Positions 9,299 through 18,218 of a stretch of DNA of 24,149 nucleotides are shown in pieces. Both the position numbers and the translations under genes were made by a program. Source of the stretch: Acephala macrosclerotiorum (lineage: Eukaryota; Ascomycota; Leotiomycetes; Helotiales; Mollisiaceae); assembly GCA_014904845.1 (NCBI GenBank), contig MU119719.1, forward strand, positions 1-24,149, in the 5' to 3' direction. The notes under the pieces are model-generated. The model saw only the letters and a list, made by a program, of their open reading frames with translations, searched no databases and had not been told where the DNA came from. Numbering within the stretch: position 1 is the stretch's first letter; each line of letters starts with the position of its first letter.

Positions 9299-9950
9299 TC
9301 ACTCAAAGATAGGTTTGACCTTTGGAATTATGAAGTCCTCATCCTTCCTCAGCTTCAAACAATGCAGAGCAATTTCAAATTTCTGGTCGTCCCTTTGCTG
9401 TAACTCTAGAAGAGCCTCTCTGAACCCTTGTTTGTTCCTAATCTTCTGTGATATCAGAGGCTCTTCCTAGTCGCCACCGAGGACTCTCCTCGGCACTACT
9501 TGAGCTCTTTCAAACTCGGCGTCTTTCTTTTGTTTCAGATCCACCCAACGTTGTTCGAAATTCTCTTCCTTCTTTCGAGTTAGCACTTGTAACGAGTTCC
9601 GAAATTCAATATCTCTCTATCTTCTCAATTTCAACAAAGAGATTCTGACAAATGCCAGTGAGTCTCCATCCGTCCGCCTTCCGCCCCAGCCTCGAGGACA
9701 ACGTGTCTGAAAGGGCTTTGGCGCCACCCGAACTTTTTTCCAAGTATCCATAAGATTTTAAGTGTAAGGCACAGATCTCCAGGGCGAATTTGGCAATTCC
9801 TTCTATGTTTCCAGAAGGTAACATTAGACAGATCGAAGATATAGAACATGCAGCATAGTCAATTTTCCTAGACCACTCTAGTGCAGCATCCCATTGCCCT
9901 CCCTAGCTTATATCGACGATGTCTTGAAGCGATTCGAAGTAGAGTATCGT
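9299..9950 (-). pseudogene. Decayed gene with 15-residue repeat
   Basis: On the minus strand one frame runs from 9658 to a TGA at 9299-9301, interrupted by TAG at 9617-9619 and 9467-9469. Its product is very charged and periodic: phenylalanine recurs every 15 residues at frame positions 19, 34, 49, 79, 94 and 109, with units such as FRNSLQVLTRKKEEN, FEQRWVDLKQKKDAE, FREALLELQQRDDQK and FEIALHCLKLRKDED. The slot at position 64, where the next F would fall, is the TAG at 9467. Further upstream, in another frame from about 9950 to 9650, lies a second protein-like stretch (WDAALEWSRKIDYAAC, GIAKFALEICALHLKSYG, KALSDTLSSRLGRKADGW) broken by TAG at 9903-9905. The two parts are out of phase, by an indel or a lost intron. 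I do not know the family. A 15-residue period is typical of long helical or right-handed coiled-coil proteins. A living gene with unusual introns is possible, but I found no convincing splice sites. Confidence 0.55.
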
Positions 9951-10579
9951 TCTAGGCTGGTGTCGAAAGTGTCTATTCCTAGTTCGTTTCATATTAGAAA
10001 TTCGGTAAAGATCTCAAAGTATACGTTTTTACGAAAGCAACGCTTTAGACTTTTTTATTCAAATTTTTGGAGAACCAACTACAAAGCTTAAAAACATCCA
10101 CTTTGAGCCTTATAGCACATCGCTAAAAGTTTGGAATTGCGTAACAGGGGTAAATAAGCCTTTATATACTTTTATAAAAATTAAAAACAAAGGTTAATAC
10201 TATCCGAGGGAATTCTGAGCATTTAAAAAGGCCTTTATTTTTCAGAATACTTCGGGCTGCTTTAAAAAAGTTGCTAAACGTACTTTGGACGTGCTTTTAA
10301 TTCTATTTTCTTAAATATTAACGTTAAAACAACGAGAACAAAAAGAATTATTCTGAAATTAAAAGTTTGGTTTAGGCAAGGCCTTGTGCATAGGAATTGT
10401 AGGTATGGGCGGGCGAGCAGGCAAGCAAGCACAAGTATGAAGAGAAGCCAAAAGAAGAGCCTTTGTAGAAATAAGAGTAGATTTGCTGCGGCTCACCCGA
10501 GCCTCACTACCCCCAGCGCCCATTCGTTAGCAAACCCAATCGCAAATAAGAGCGCTTCTTTAGCTGTCTATGCTCTCAC

Positions 10580-10601
10580 TTTTTTTTTTTTTTTTTTTTT
10601 T
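10580..10601. repeat. T22 homopolymer
   Basis: A run of 22 T on the plus strand, equal to poly-A on the minus strand. It is flanked by an inverted 8-mer, TATGCTCT at 10569-10576 and AGAGCATA at 10614-10621. A run this long can be the tail of a reverse-transcribed insertion lying to its right in minus orientation, or a simple slippage tract. No target-site duplication was found. Confidence 0.85.
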
Positions 10602-10894
10602 GCATAGAAGTCTAGAGCATACTTTCGTAGAGCGTTACAGATTGCAACAGAAATGCCTAGAACCTTTCCATCCCAGGTGTAAATAGAGACCTGCTTGGGA
10701 TTCGACATCACCCTTAGGCTACAAACGTCGGTCCGGTACTGTTGTCGTTTGTGGCGTGCTGGACGAACTTGGTGATGTATTTCAAGTGGGATTATGAAGT
10801 GGCTATCGCGTCTAGGATTGGAGTACTCCTAAATCATTCTTTGCAGTTTGGCGGGCAGGAGATTGAACTTTTTGAATTTGGGAAACTGTTCCTG

Positions 10895-10910
10895 TTTTTT
10901 TTTTTTTTTT
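10895..10910. repeat. T16 homopolymer
   Basis: A run of 16 T, followed by AG and a further T6. On the minus strand it reads as an A-rich tract starting a few bases after the TGA (10925-10927) of a 70-codon frame, so it looks like a polyadenylated 3' end copied into DNA. A chance homopolymer is equally possible. Confidence 0.8.
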
Positions 10911-10924
10911 AGTTTTTTGGGGAT

Positions 10925-11137
10925 TCAGACCCTGCGCTGGTTGGTAGTTGGGACATCAGGGCTCAAACGGACTTGATTGGCCATGGCGTTATGAAGTTCA
11001 GATATCCTATCCTTCATGTCAGAAGGTTGGTCTGAAACGAAACATCGGCGCTGGTAACGTTCGTAAGGGGATGCGCAATGGTCGACTTGGCATCTAAAGC
11101 CAGTGTCTTCAGCCGTGAATGAAAACTTCAATTCCAC
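10925..11137 (-). pseudogene. Short coding remnant before poly-A tract
   Basis: Seventy codons with good protein character (KFSFTAEDTGFRCQVDHC, RRCFVSDQPSDMKDRISE, LHNAMANQVRLSPDVPT) end in TGA at 10925-10927. An A-rich tract follows within about 15 bases on the same strand. There is no convincing upstream exon. I do not recognise the protein. The nearness of stop codon and poly-A suggests the 3' end of a retro-copied transcript or of a non-LTR element, but the fragment is too short to decide, and a chance open frame cannot be excluded. Confidence 0.3.
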
Positions 11138-11493
11138 TGTTCGAGAGGGATTCGGGCTAGTTCAACGTTACAATGAGTAACTGGGCATTGTTTTCACATC
11201 TGAAGGCCCACTTTATTTATTTAATTTTTTGAATTTGAATTTGCCCTACCGTAGTATACTAATAATATGGAATCGGAGGAGGGCCTGAATATTGAGTGCA
11301 GAAGCAGTTAGGAGGTCCTTACGGTAGCTCAATCAATAATGAAGAAAGAAGTAAGTAAAGGGTGCTCCCGAAAAGTATTTGTGCTAGTCTAAGTGAAGTT
11401 CTCTAAGAAAGCGCTGCCGCAGGGTATATAAACCCTTAGCGGTGCACTAACCCTAATATGGAAGAGCCAAGCTTTCACGTGACACCAGCCGCA

Positions 11494-11537
11494 GTTTTGG
11501 AAGGTAGCATCACGTGCTCACTTCCTTGTTCCAAAAC
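11494..11537. repeat. 9-bp inverted repeat enclosing a CACGTG site
   Basis: GTTTTGGAA at 11494-11502 is matched by TTCCAAAAC at 11529-11537. The 26-base spacer contains the CACGTG at 11511-11516. It could form a hairpin or be a symmetric protein-binding region. Confidence 0.6.
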
Positions 11538-11550
11538 GCTTTCATGACTC

Positions 11551-11566
11551 AGCTCAAATTTGAGCT
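11551..11566. repeat. 16-bp perfect palindrome
   Basis: AGCTCAAATTTGAGCT equals its own reverse complement over all 16 bases. It sits 14 bases to the right of the inverted repeat at 11494-11537. A dimeric DNA-binding protein site is a natural reading, but nothing else supports a function. Confidence 0.85.
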
Positions 11567-12368
11567 CTAATTTGGAATAATCTTGTCGTTGTCCCTTAGA
11601 AATTCTCTTCGAGCCAAGTTGTGTGGTTTTACCTAGAGCTGCAAACTAGTCTCGTTCATCCTCCCCTCTTTCCTTTAATATCACGTGATTTAAACTCTTT
11701 CTTTTCGACGAACTCGTAGCTGTTTCTCATGTCTAAGGTGATTCTTCTCAGTAGATTATTGGACAGTCGATAATAGTTAGGGCCAATGGCAAAACCAAAG
11801 ACCAAATTATCTAATACCGGGCCCAAGGTGCGACGGATCTTCATTGGTAAGTTACAAGCATGCATGTCCCCAAAATATTCCATTCAACCTTTCAAAGTCG
11901 AGGCTTGGGAGACAGCCTGGAAGTCTGATGAATAGCCATGTTTGGGTGGTCGCCTAGTATCATTGCGAAAAGCCTTGCCTATTGGTCGAAGGGCACCAAT
12001 GGAGGAGAGAGAGGGGGGCCACAGACGCTGTGAGGTAAACGTGCTACGTTGCACGTCGCCTGAGATTTTTATGATTTTATTACAATCCCATCACTGAGAG
12101 TCGACGCACTACCTCGAAATAAGACTCGTCCCTCATTCATCTGAGAGATCCCATTCAGAGGCGACGAAAAGATCACCTGTCAGCCGCTTCGAGCTTTTGT
12201 ACCTACCCACGTGTACTTCTATACGAGGCGGCGACCTGCAGATCAATCTGTCATCTTCGTTGCAGCGCTTTATCAACCGAGAGCGCATACGCTAAACCCA
12301 GAAACAGCAACTAATCTCGACTTCACAGAATACTATCTCCTCTCCCGAGTCTGGCCAGTGACGTCGCA

Positions 12369-12990
12369 ATGGAGGCTTTAGCAGCCTTAGGTGTTGCTGG
12401 CAATGTTGTGCAGTTCGTGGACTTTGGATAAAGACTATTAACGCTGTGCGCGAGTTGTATGAGAGCGCAGACGGTACTCTCAAAAATCTGGCCGGTCTTG
12501 AGAAGCAAGCACTTCAATAAGCATAGTACTTCGAGACGATTCAGACTGACTCGTGGTCGTATAAGGACCCAGAATTATCGAAACTGGTAACGGCCTGCTC
12601 ACAACTTTCCGATAAGCTTTTAAGTCTACTAAAACCCCTTCAAATCGATCCTCGGAAAAACAGAGTCTTGGAATTCGCATCAAAGTCTATGAAGGCGCTC
12701 CGATCCCAGTCTCATATAAAAGAAATGGAATGCAGTTTAGAAAAGATTCGCGAGGCTATCTGTACCCGTCTCATAGTGTTTTTGAGGTAATTTGCAGCCC
12801 TAATTTGTTCATATATTCCAGCTTACTGTTCTTAGCAAAGAGCAAATGGACTCCGGTCGAAGACATCGAGAACTTGCAGAGCTGACCAAAAGTTCCAATG
12901 TACAACCACAGCAAAATCTGAATTCAGTGACCACTGGGTTGTCTGATATTATCGAGAAACGAGCTTGGACGCTGGCGGTATATAGCCTGT
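12369..12990 (+). pseudogene. Broken N-terminal domain of a fungal STAND-type gene
   Basis: The start MEALAALGVAGNVVQFVDFG is the hallmark opening of the helical N-terminal domain found on many fungal STAND proteins (NACHT or ankyrin architectures linked to non-self recognition or programmed death). TAA at 12429-12431 stops the frame after residue 20. A 1-base deletion near 12440 then shifts it, after which NAVRELYESADGTLKNL, KLVTACSQLSDKLLSLL and SLEKIREAICTRL follow, as expected for this domain. Two more stops sit at 12518-12520 (TAA) and 12524-12526 (TAG). After a possible short intron near 12787-12821 a third frame gives SKEQMDSGRRHRELAELT and SVTTGLSDIIEKRAW, again fitting the domain's end. 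Beyond about 12990 no frame is credible, so the central and C-terminal parts are absent or unrecognisable. It lies tail-to-tail with the intact ankyrin gene that ends at 13101. Confidence 0.75.
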
Positions 12991-13100
12991 TAAGAACATC
13001 GTGATACCGAAGGTAATATCTATCGCTGTGATGAACCATCCCGGCATAGTGACTTGACATTTTGAGGAGAAACGAGCCCACCAGGCCACCTATATCTATC

Positions 13101-15850
13101 TTAACTCATGAAAGACGAGGGAATTGATGAGAAAATATCTCTGTCCTCCTTCAGCTCTTCATCAATATATTTTTCACGCTTGAAAAAGCACGTCCCGCAA
13201 ACCATTTCTCCGGTTTGATAGCTCCCTAGCCATACTCGAGCCTGACAGCAATAGATACGAGCAGCAGCGGTCTGGAATAGATCCTTCCCTCTATGGTTTT
13301 CCACCTCCTTGATAATTCTTTCGCATTCCACAATCCAGGAACTTTCAAGGTGGTCACTTCCTAGTTCATGATCGACAGTGTCGGATTCAGCATCGTGAGG
13401 AACTTCGTCTCCTGAATCAGAATCTTCAGCACTGTCAGGCTGGTGATCCAATGAAGCTCGCCAATATCCCGGCATTCTGTAATGCTCGAGGACTTTTGGA
13501 CAGCAACAGTTAAACCTGTGTTTCGACCTCGTACATTCGGTGAATGTGATCCATCGAGGTTCCACAAGACCATGCCCCAGGCGGCTATAATCATCAAGGC
13601 AAACCGAACAACAGTACTTGGTCTTGGTTTTCTTGGTCTTCCCAGGCTGTTCAAACCCGGACTTCAATTTTCGAAAGAGCTCTTCCGACCACTCTGTCTC
13701 CTCCAAAGCGACATCTAATTCGGAAATTAATACCTCATCCACCCTATCGAGACTGCCAGGCAAGGCTTTACACCATGTTTCATAGGGAACATGTAGTTGC
13801 TTCGCCAGCAGCACAGGGTCAATTTCCTTTTCGGGGTCGTAATCAAAACCTTCAATGCGTAACATCGCGCCAGCAGCTAGCAACATCGGCAGAAGGCTCT
13901 TGCCAACAGCGAGAAGGACTATCCAATATGCGATTGCCATACCATAGGATTCCGGGAAACCATCGCCCACGAGGAAGTTGAGTCTATTTTTAACAACCAT
14001 GTTCTTCTGCTCTAAGTAGATAAAGGAGCGAAGAGCATGTTGGAGGCCATGCCACAAAGTTCTAGGGGCGTAGCTGACCATTGCTTCAGGCTTCACTGAG
14101 CGCAAGAACCAAATTACGCTATTCGAGGTGATTGCGCCGCCCTCCATATTGAAGGAGCTGACCAGGTCGGCAAGGACTGTCCAGCCATCTGAGTTGGGTT
14201 CGGACATGTCGATGCAATCTTCGAACAGACGGAGTATTTTGATCTTCATTTCCGTGGGCCTCTGTTTTTCCGTGGTGGAAAAAATGGTGATCGGAGATCT
14301 GTAAGAGATAAATGTCAGTTCCATTCACATAGAGTTGAAGTAATACTTGAACTTACAGAGCATTTTCAGTTGGGCCTTCAAATGCTAATGCTGTCTTGTC
14401 CGCTCCTTCAGATATCAAGAATTCACAAAGATCGGCATTAGTCTCATCCTTCGCCAGCACTGCAAACTATTTAAATTAGAAATTGTTCCAGAAGGGAAGG
14501 GAACTGGGAGGTTGATGAATACAACAGTGGAAAGAGCCTACATGCAATGGCGTCCAGCCTTTGGAATTAGTATCCCGGACTGATGCAGCCCCTTTTGACA
14601 ATAAAGCCCGTACTGTTTGAATCTCCCCCCGGTGGCATGCATTGAAAATTGTGGAATCATCCGGCACCGCACGAATGGGATTGAAGTTGAACTGCCACCC
14701 TGTTCGGGTCGACAAGGCGTTGGCCTCTATACCATGCCTTATTCCGACTTTTGTCAACCACCACGATGGGAAGAACGTAACGGACGAAACGACATCAACG
14801 TTCTTTCCCGTATGCGAATTGACTTGGACTGATGTTTTCCTCAGCCATATCGTCCCAAGAAGGGCGCCGATCGCACGTGTTTTACGGCAGATACGCGACT
14901 GGCTTGCACGCTGACGATGGACGATGTCAAAATCGGTGGCAGAAAACTTGCCATTTACAGCTGCATCGGGTTCCTCGTTGTCTGAGCTACGTTCGTTGCT
15001 CCCAGAACAGTGGAAAGTGGTCTGTATGGTGGCAACACGATGAATCGTTTCACTCATTGCTTTCTCGAAGGCACCGCCTCGGAAGTAGTTCTCTGCAGCT
15101 AGTTGTAATGCAGTTCCGATAGTGGCTTGGAGATTTGCTTCTGGATCTGTCGCAAATTTGAGGAATTCTGGCTCGGTGTCATTGAGAACCTCGGGCAATT
15201 CGGCAGTGTCCTCTTTCGGAGTATTTGTTGACCCTTCAACCTTGGAGTATGGTAGAATTCCGCAGTCTAACACTTCCTTGATCTCAATTGCGGCCTGAGA
15301 TTGTTTCCGATCCTTTTGGGTGCCGATCGAGACTTGCATTTCTCCAACGTACACTGGTGGTATTTGCCTGTGACTGAAGTGAGCGAAGTGTTTATACAAC
15401 TTTGACATAGAACACATACAACTGGGGTACCAATGCCAGTAAGAGAGTTGCCTTAGTCTCCTGCAGGGAGTCGCGGAATCGCTTCACCTTGCGTTTCTTG
15501 TGAGCCGCCTTGAAAGCTTTCCATAACCTGACTCTGCCACTGTGACTTGTGAAATCCGGCTCGAATTCTCTGACTATACTAAGAAGCACCTGCTGCGAAT
15601 TAGCATTCTTTCAGATACAGCTTTGGAAAGATTCTCTCACCTCAACCTTGGAATTGCAATGCTCCAAAACATCCTTCACATGGGGGCTGGGATCCTCGCG
15701 GTTGAGCAACTCTTTGAGTATCTTCGAGAGGAGGTTTAAGTCTATCAGCATTTCGCCGACTTCGTGCGGTGCATCTTGCACTGTGCCCCAGAAGTCATAT
15801 AACTTGACCAACCCATCACCTAGTTGAAGCGCAAGAGAAATGACGGCCAT
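13101..15850 (-). CDS. Ankyrin-repeat protein with STAND-like N-terminus
   Basis: Intact five-exon gene: 15641-15850, 15420-15589, 14542-15367, 14357-14466 and 13101-14298. It encodes 837 aa, or 838 if the upstream of two tandem acceptors (CAGCAG at 15590-15595) is used. Introns are 48/51, 52, 75 and 58 nt, each with GT-AG ends and frame-keeping phases 0, 2, 0 and 2. The first 50 residues (MAVISLALQLGDGLVKLYDF) form a helical domain like that leading fungal STAND and ankyrin proteins. A Lys/Arg-rich segment (AAHKKRKVKRFRDS) follows. Two ankyrin repeats lie near 364-435 (DSTIFNACHRGEIQTVRALL, then GWTPLHFAVLA joined exactly across intron 3, then LCEFLISEGADK). The C-terminal half has two Cys clusters that may bind metal: CCSVC at 668-672 with C694 and CCC at 703-705, and YCC at 789-790 with C806-x2-C809. 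An acidic linker lies near 728-750. Its function is unknown; related fungal proteins are usually annotated only as ankyrin proteins. The frame opens slightly upstream with GTG; I use the first ATG. Confidence 0.85.
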
Positions 15851-17040
15851 GGCTAGATTTTCCACGTTAGCCTTGCGGGGCGCCTATAGTACTAAACGCA
15901 TTAGCATACCGCTTGCTGCCGCTGAGAGACCGTCCATAGCTGGAGAGCGAACCGCGCAAATTCTCCGTGAATTATTGCTGAGCTAGAGTTTTGTTGGGAT
16001 AAAGCTCGTTTGAAATTGATATTTACTATCTATCGTGAAATACCATTTTATATCTCGGCCGGGATGGTCTCGCAGCAACCATCCACGTGTTCTCGCATCG
16101 TCGATTTATCACCCTGTATGGGAGCTGAAGCTTGTCGGAGCTGAAGTCTGAATGGTCGTTACTCGTCAATTTTTCAGTTGTCAAAACACCATAGATTGAA
16201 GTACACCTCACTGGATGTGAAAATCAACGCGTACGTTGTTCAATATTTTCTTTCACCTATGGTCAAGGAATGAATTGCGATACGAGCCTTCTTCATTTCC
16301 AAGTGGGTGGGAGGTTCCGAGTCATGCGTATTGGTCCATTAAGCAAGCCTACTCAAATGTTAGATGAATAGATGCTGGCCATTAAGATTGATTTTGCTCA
16401 GCACAATTGAGAGAGTACCACCCACACATTCGAGAACAGCCAGACATAGCCCAGACATTCCCTCAGTCAGGCTCCACAACTCTAGGCTGCTCGTGAGAGC
16501 GCCATGGGGTCGGGCACCGAGAATTTCTTCCACACAATGGGACCTATGGGCCCCCATGCGGTGCCAACACCTCAGAAAATAGAGATCTAAACCTTAAGTT
16601 TCCCACGGTATTTCGTTCGGTGTCTTCAAATGCCTGACAAGTTGTTGGCTTTGCATGCGAATTTTTCAGAAATGTTAGGAAAAGGTGTGTTGACGTGTTT
16701 GTGTAACGCTACGCCCAACTGATATGGCACATGGCAGGCAGCTATCTAGACTCGATGTATTTATCCGATGCCTGAAATCTGCCTTCTTATGGTTACCTAA
16801 CATTACTTGATGAGCCAATGTCAGGGAATATGCATGTGATAAAATTTGCCACTGGGCCTTGCTTTTCGTATGAGATTTGGTTAGTGTAGAAGGGCAATAG
16901 TGCCCGAAGCAAAAGAGGCCCAACCGTAGGTCAGTTCGTCTTAGCCAATTGATTGGCCGTTCGCCTTAAGGACTAATGTTAACTTTTATTAAATCACGTG
17001 TTATTCACGTGGCACGAGTCATCTCAACTATGGGCGAAAA
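15851..17040. other. Promoter of ankyrin gene and transition to AT block
   Basis: Bases just right of 15850 should hold the ankyrin gene's 5' UTR and promoter. Short open frames at 16026-16211, 16360-16582 and 16675-16923 have no domain, splice signal or clear protein bias, so I do not call them. A CACGTG lies at 16084-16089. GC content is still normal up to about 16,980 and then collapses over roughly 60 bases. Confidence 0.5.
16994..17011. promoter_or_regulatory. Paired TCACGTG sites at the isochore edge
   Basis: TCACGTG occurs twice, at 16994-17000 and 17005-17011, with an 11-base period, close to one turn of the helix. The first is preceded by A, so it reads ATCACGTG and fits the Cbf1/CDEI consensus RTCACRTG. 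The pair lies about 30 bases before the AT-rich block. Cbf1-like binding is an inference from the motif only. Confidence 0.4.
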
Positions 17041-18060
17041 GCACCAAATTTAATCGAGGTACTCAAATGTAGCGATTTGATTAATTCATTAAGAAATTTT
17101 ATTATTATATAATTTCGAAATAATACGTAATTACTTCGATAAAAAATATTAAAATTTCGATTTATATACGTTTATAATTATAATATATTAATTAATTTAA
17201 ATTATATAAAACTTATAAATTATTGAAACAAATATTACATAATATTTACGTGTAATTCGAAATTATATATAATTAGTATTGTTTTATTTTTATTTTCGAA
17301 ATAAAAATTTTATATTTCGAATTTCGTTTTTTAAATAATTTTAATTAATTATAAATTAATACGTATATTAAAATTTAAAAAAAGATTTTACGTGCGTTTA
17401 AATCGTTTTATTAATAAATTCGATATTTTTGATATAATATTAATACTAATTAGTAATTGTTTTTAATTACGAATTAATAAAAATTTATTAAAAAAACGAA
17501 ATATAATAAATTAAAAGTATTAACAAATTTATTATAAAAAATACTAAAAAATTTCAATGAAATATTACTAAATATTATCGAATTATAAAAAAGTTTTATT
17601 ATTTTTTTTTATAGAAACAAAATTAATATTTAATTATTTTTCGAAAATTTAAAAAAATTAATTATAAAAAAATTCGTATTTTTGAATAATTAATTCAAAT
17701 TTATATTTATTACACAAAATAATATTATTTTACGAAAAATTCAATTAAATAATTAATTGAATTATTATATTTATTATTTGATTTTAAATATTATATTAAA
17801 TCGATATTATTTTATTATTTTATTATTTTTTATTTCGATTATATTTATATTTTACAATTTCGAATTAATCGATCGAATAATATATTAATACAATATTACG
17901 ATTACACGAAACTCTTACAAATTACTATTAAAAAACGTCTCGTAAAAACGTTTATTATAAATATTTAATTAAATATTTATTAAAAAAATTTATTAAAAAA
18001 CGTTTATCAAATTAATTAATTGAAAATATTTATTTTTTAAAAACGTTTATTTATTTTTAT

Positions 18061-18096
18061 ATTCGTTTTTATATTCGTTTTTTTATTCGTTTTTAG
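18061..18096. repeat. Three 12-bp tandem units within the AT block
   Basis: ATTCG starts at 18061, 18073 and 18085, exactly 12 bases apart, each followed by a run of T: ATTCGTTTTTAT, ATTCGTTTTTTT and ATTCGTTTTTAG. A minor slippage repeat. Confidence 0.7.
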
Positions 18097-18170
18097 TATT
18101 TACTTTTATTAAAACGTTTAAATCGCTTATAAAATTATTTATAAAATGTTTTATTTTTTATTTTTCGAAA

Positions 18171-18218
18171 TAATATTAAAAAAAAAAAAATATAATATTA
18201 AAAAAAAAATATAATATT
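18171..18218. repeat. TAATATT word separated by A-runs, three copies
   Basis: TAATATT occurs at 18171, 18193 and 18212, separated by A-runs of nine or more bases that end in TA. A low-complexity direct repeat inside the AT block. Confidence 0.6.

Larger units (their letters stand above)
9951..10924. other. Gene-free stretch, locally AT-rich
   Basis: From about 9990 to 10380 the sequence is noticeably AT-rich, with short words such as AAAAGGCCTTTATT, and holds no protein-like frame. It resembles an old, mutated repeat, but I cannot find paired ends or target-site duplications. From 10390 to 10560 the composition returns to normal. Two long T-runs at 10580-10601 and 10895-10910 bracket about 290 bases that also lack a gene. 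Confidence 0.45.
11476..11687. promoter_or_regulatory. Cluster of three CACGTG E-box palindromes
   Basis: CACGTG occurs at 11476-11481, 11511-11516 and 11682-11687; the last is inside the 10-bp palindrome ATCACGTGAT (11680-11689). A fourth lies at 12208-12213. CACGTG is the classic site for bHLH proteins such as Cbf1 and Pho4 relatives. Three in 212 bases is more than chance would usually give, but no intact gene starts nearby, so the role is unknown. Confidence 0.4.
11138..12368. other. Gene-poor region upstream of STAND-like pseudogene
   Basis: No confident gene. A minus-strand frame at 11656-11883 (begins MEYFGDMHACNLPMK) has no start context or motif that I can defend. The stretch holds a group of CACGTG palindromes, a 16-bp perfect palindrome and a 9-bp inverted repeat, listed separately, and a TATATAA-like word near 11425. 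Bases 12100-12368 should be the old promoter and leader of the pseudogene at 12369. Confidence 0.5.

Noticed and set aside
9421..9500. A 33-nt GT...AG intron that would remove the TAG at 9467
   Set aside because: Too short for fungal splicing, no branch point, and removing it would break the exact 15-residue period.
11450..11460. CTAACCCTAA-like word resembling telomere repeat
   Set aside because: Only about one and a half units; not an array.
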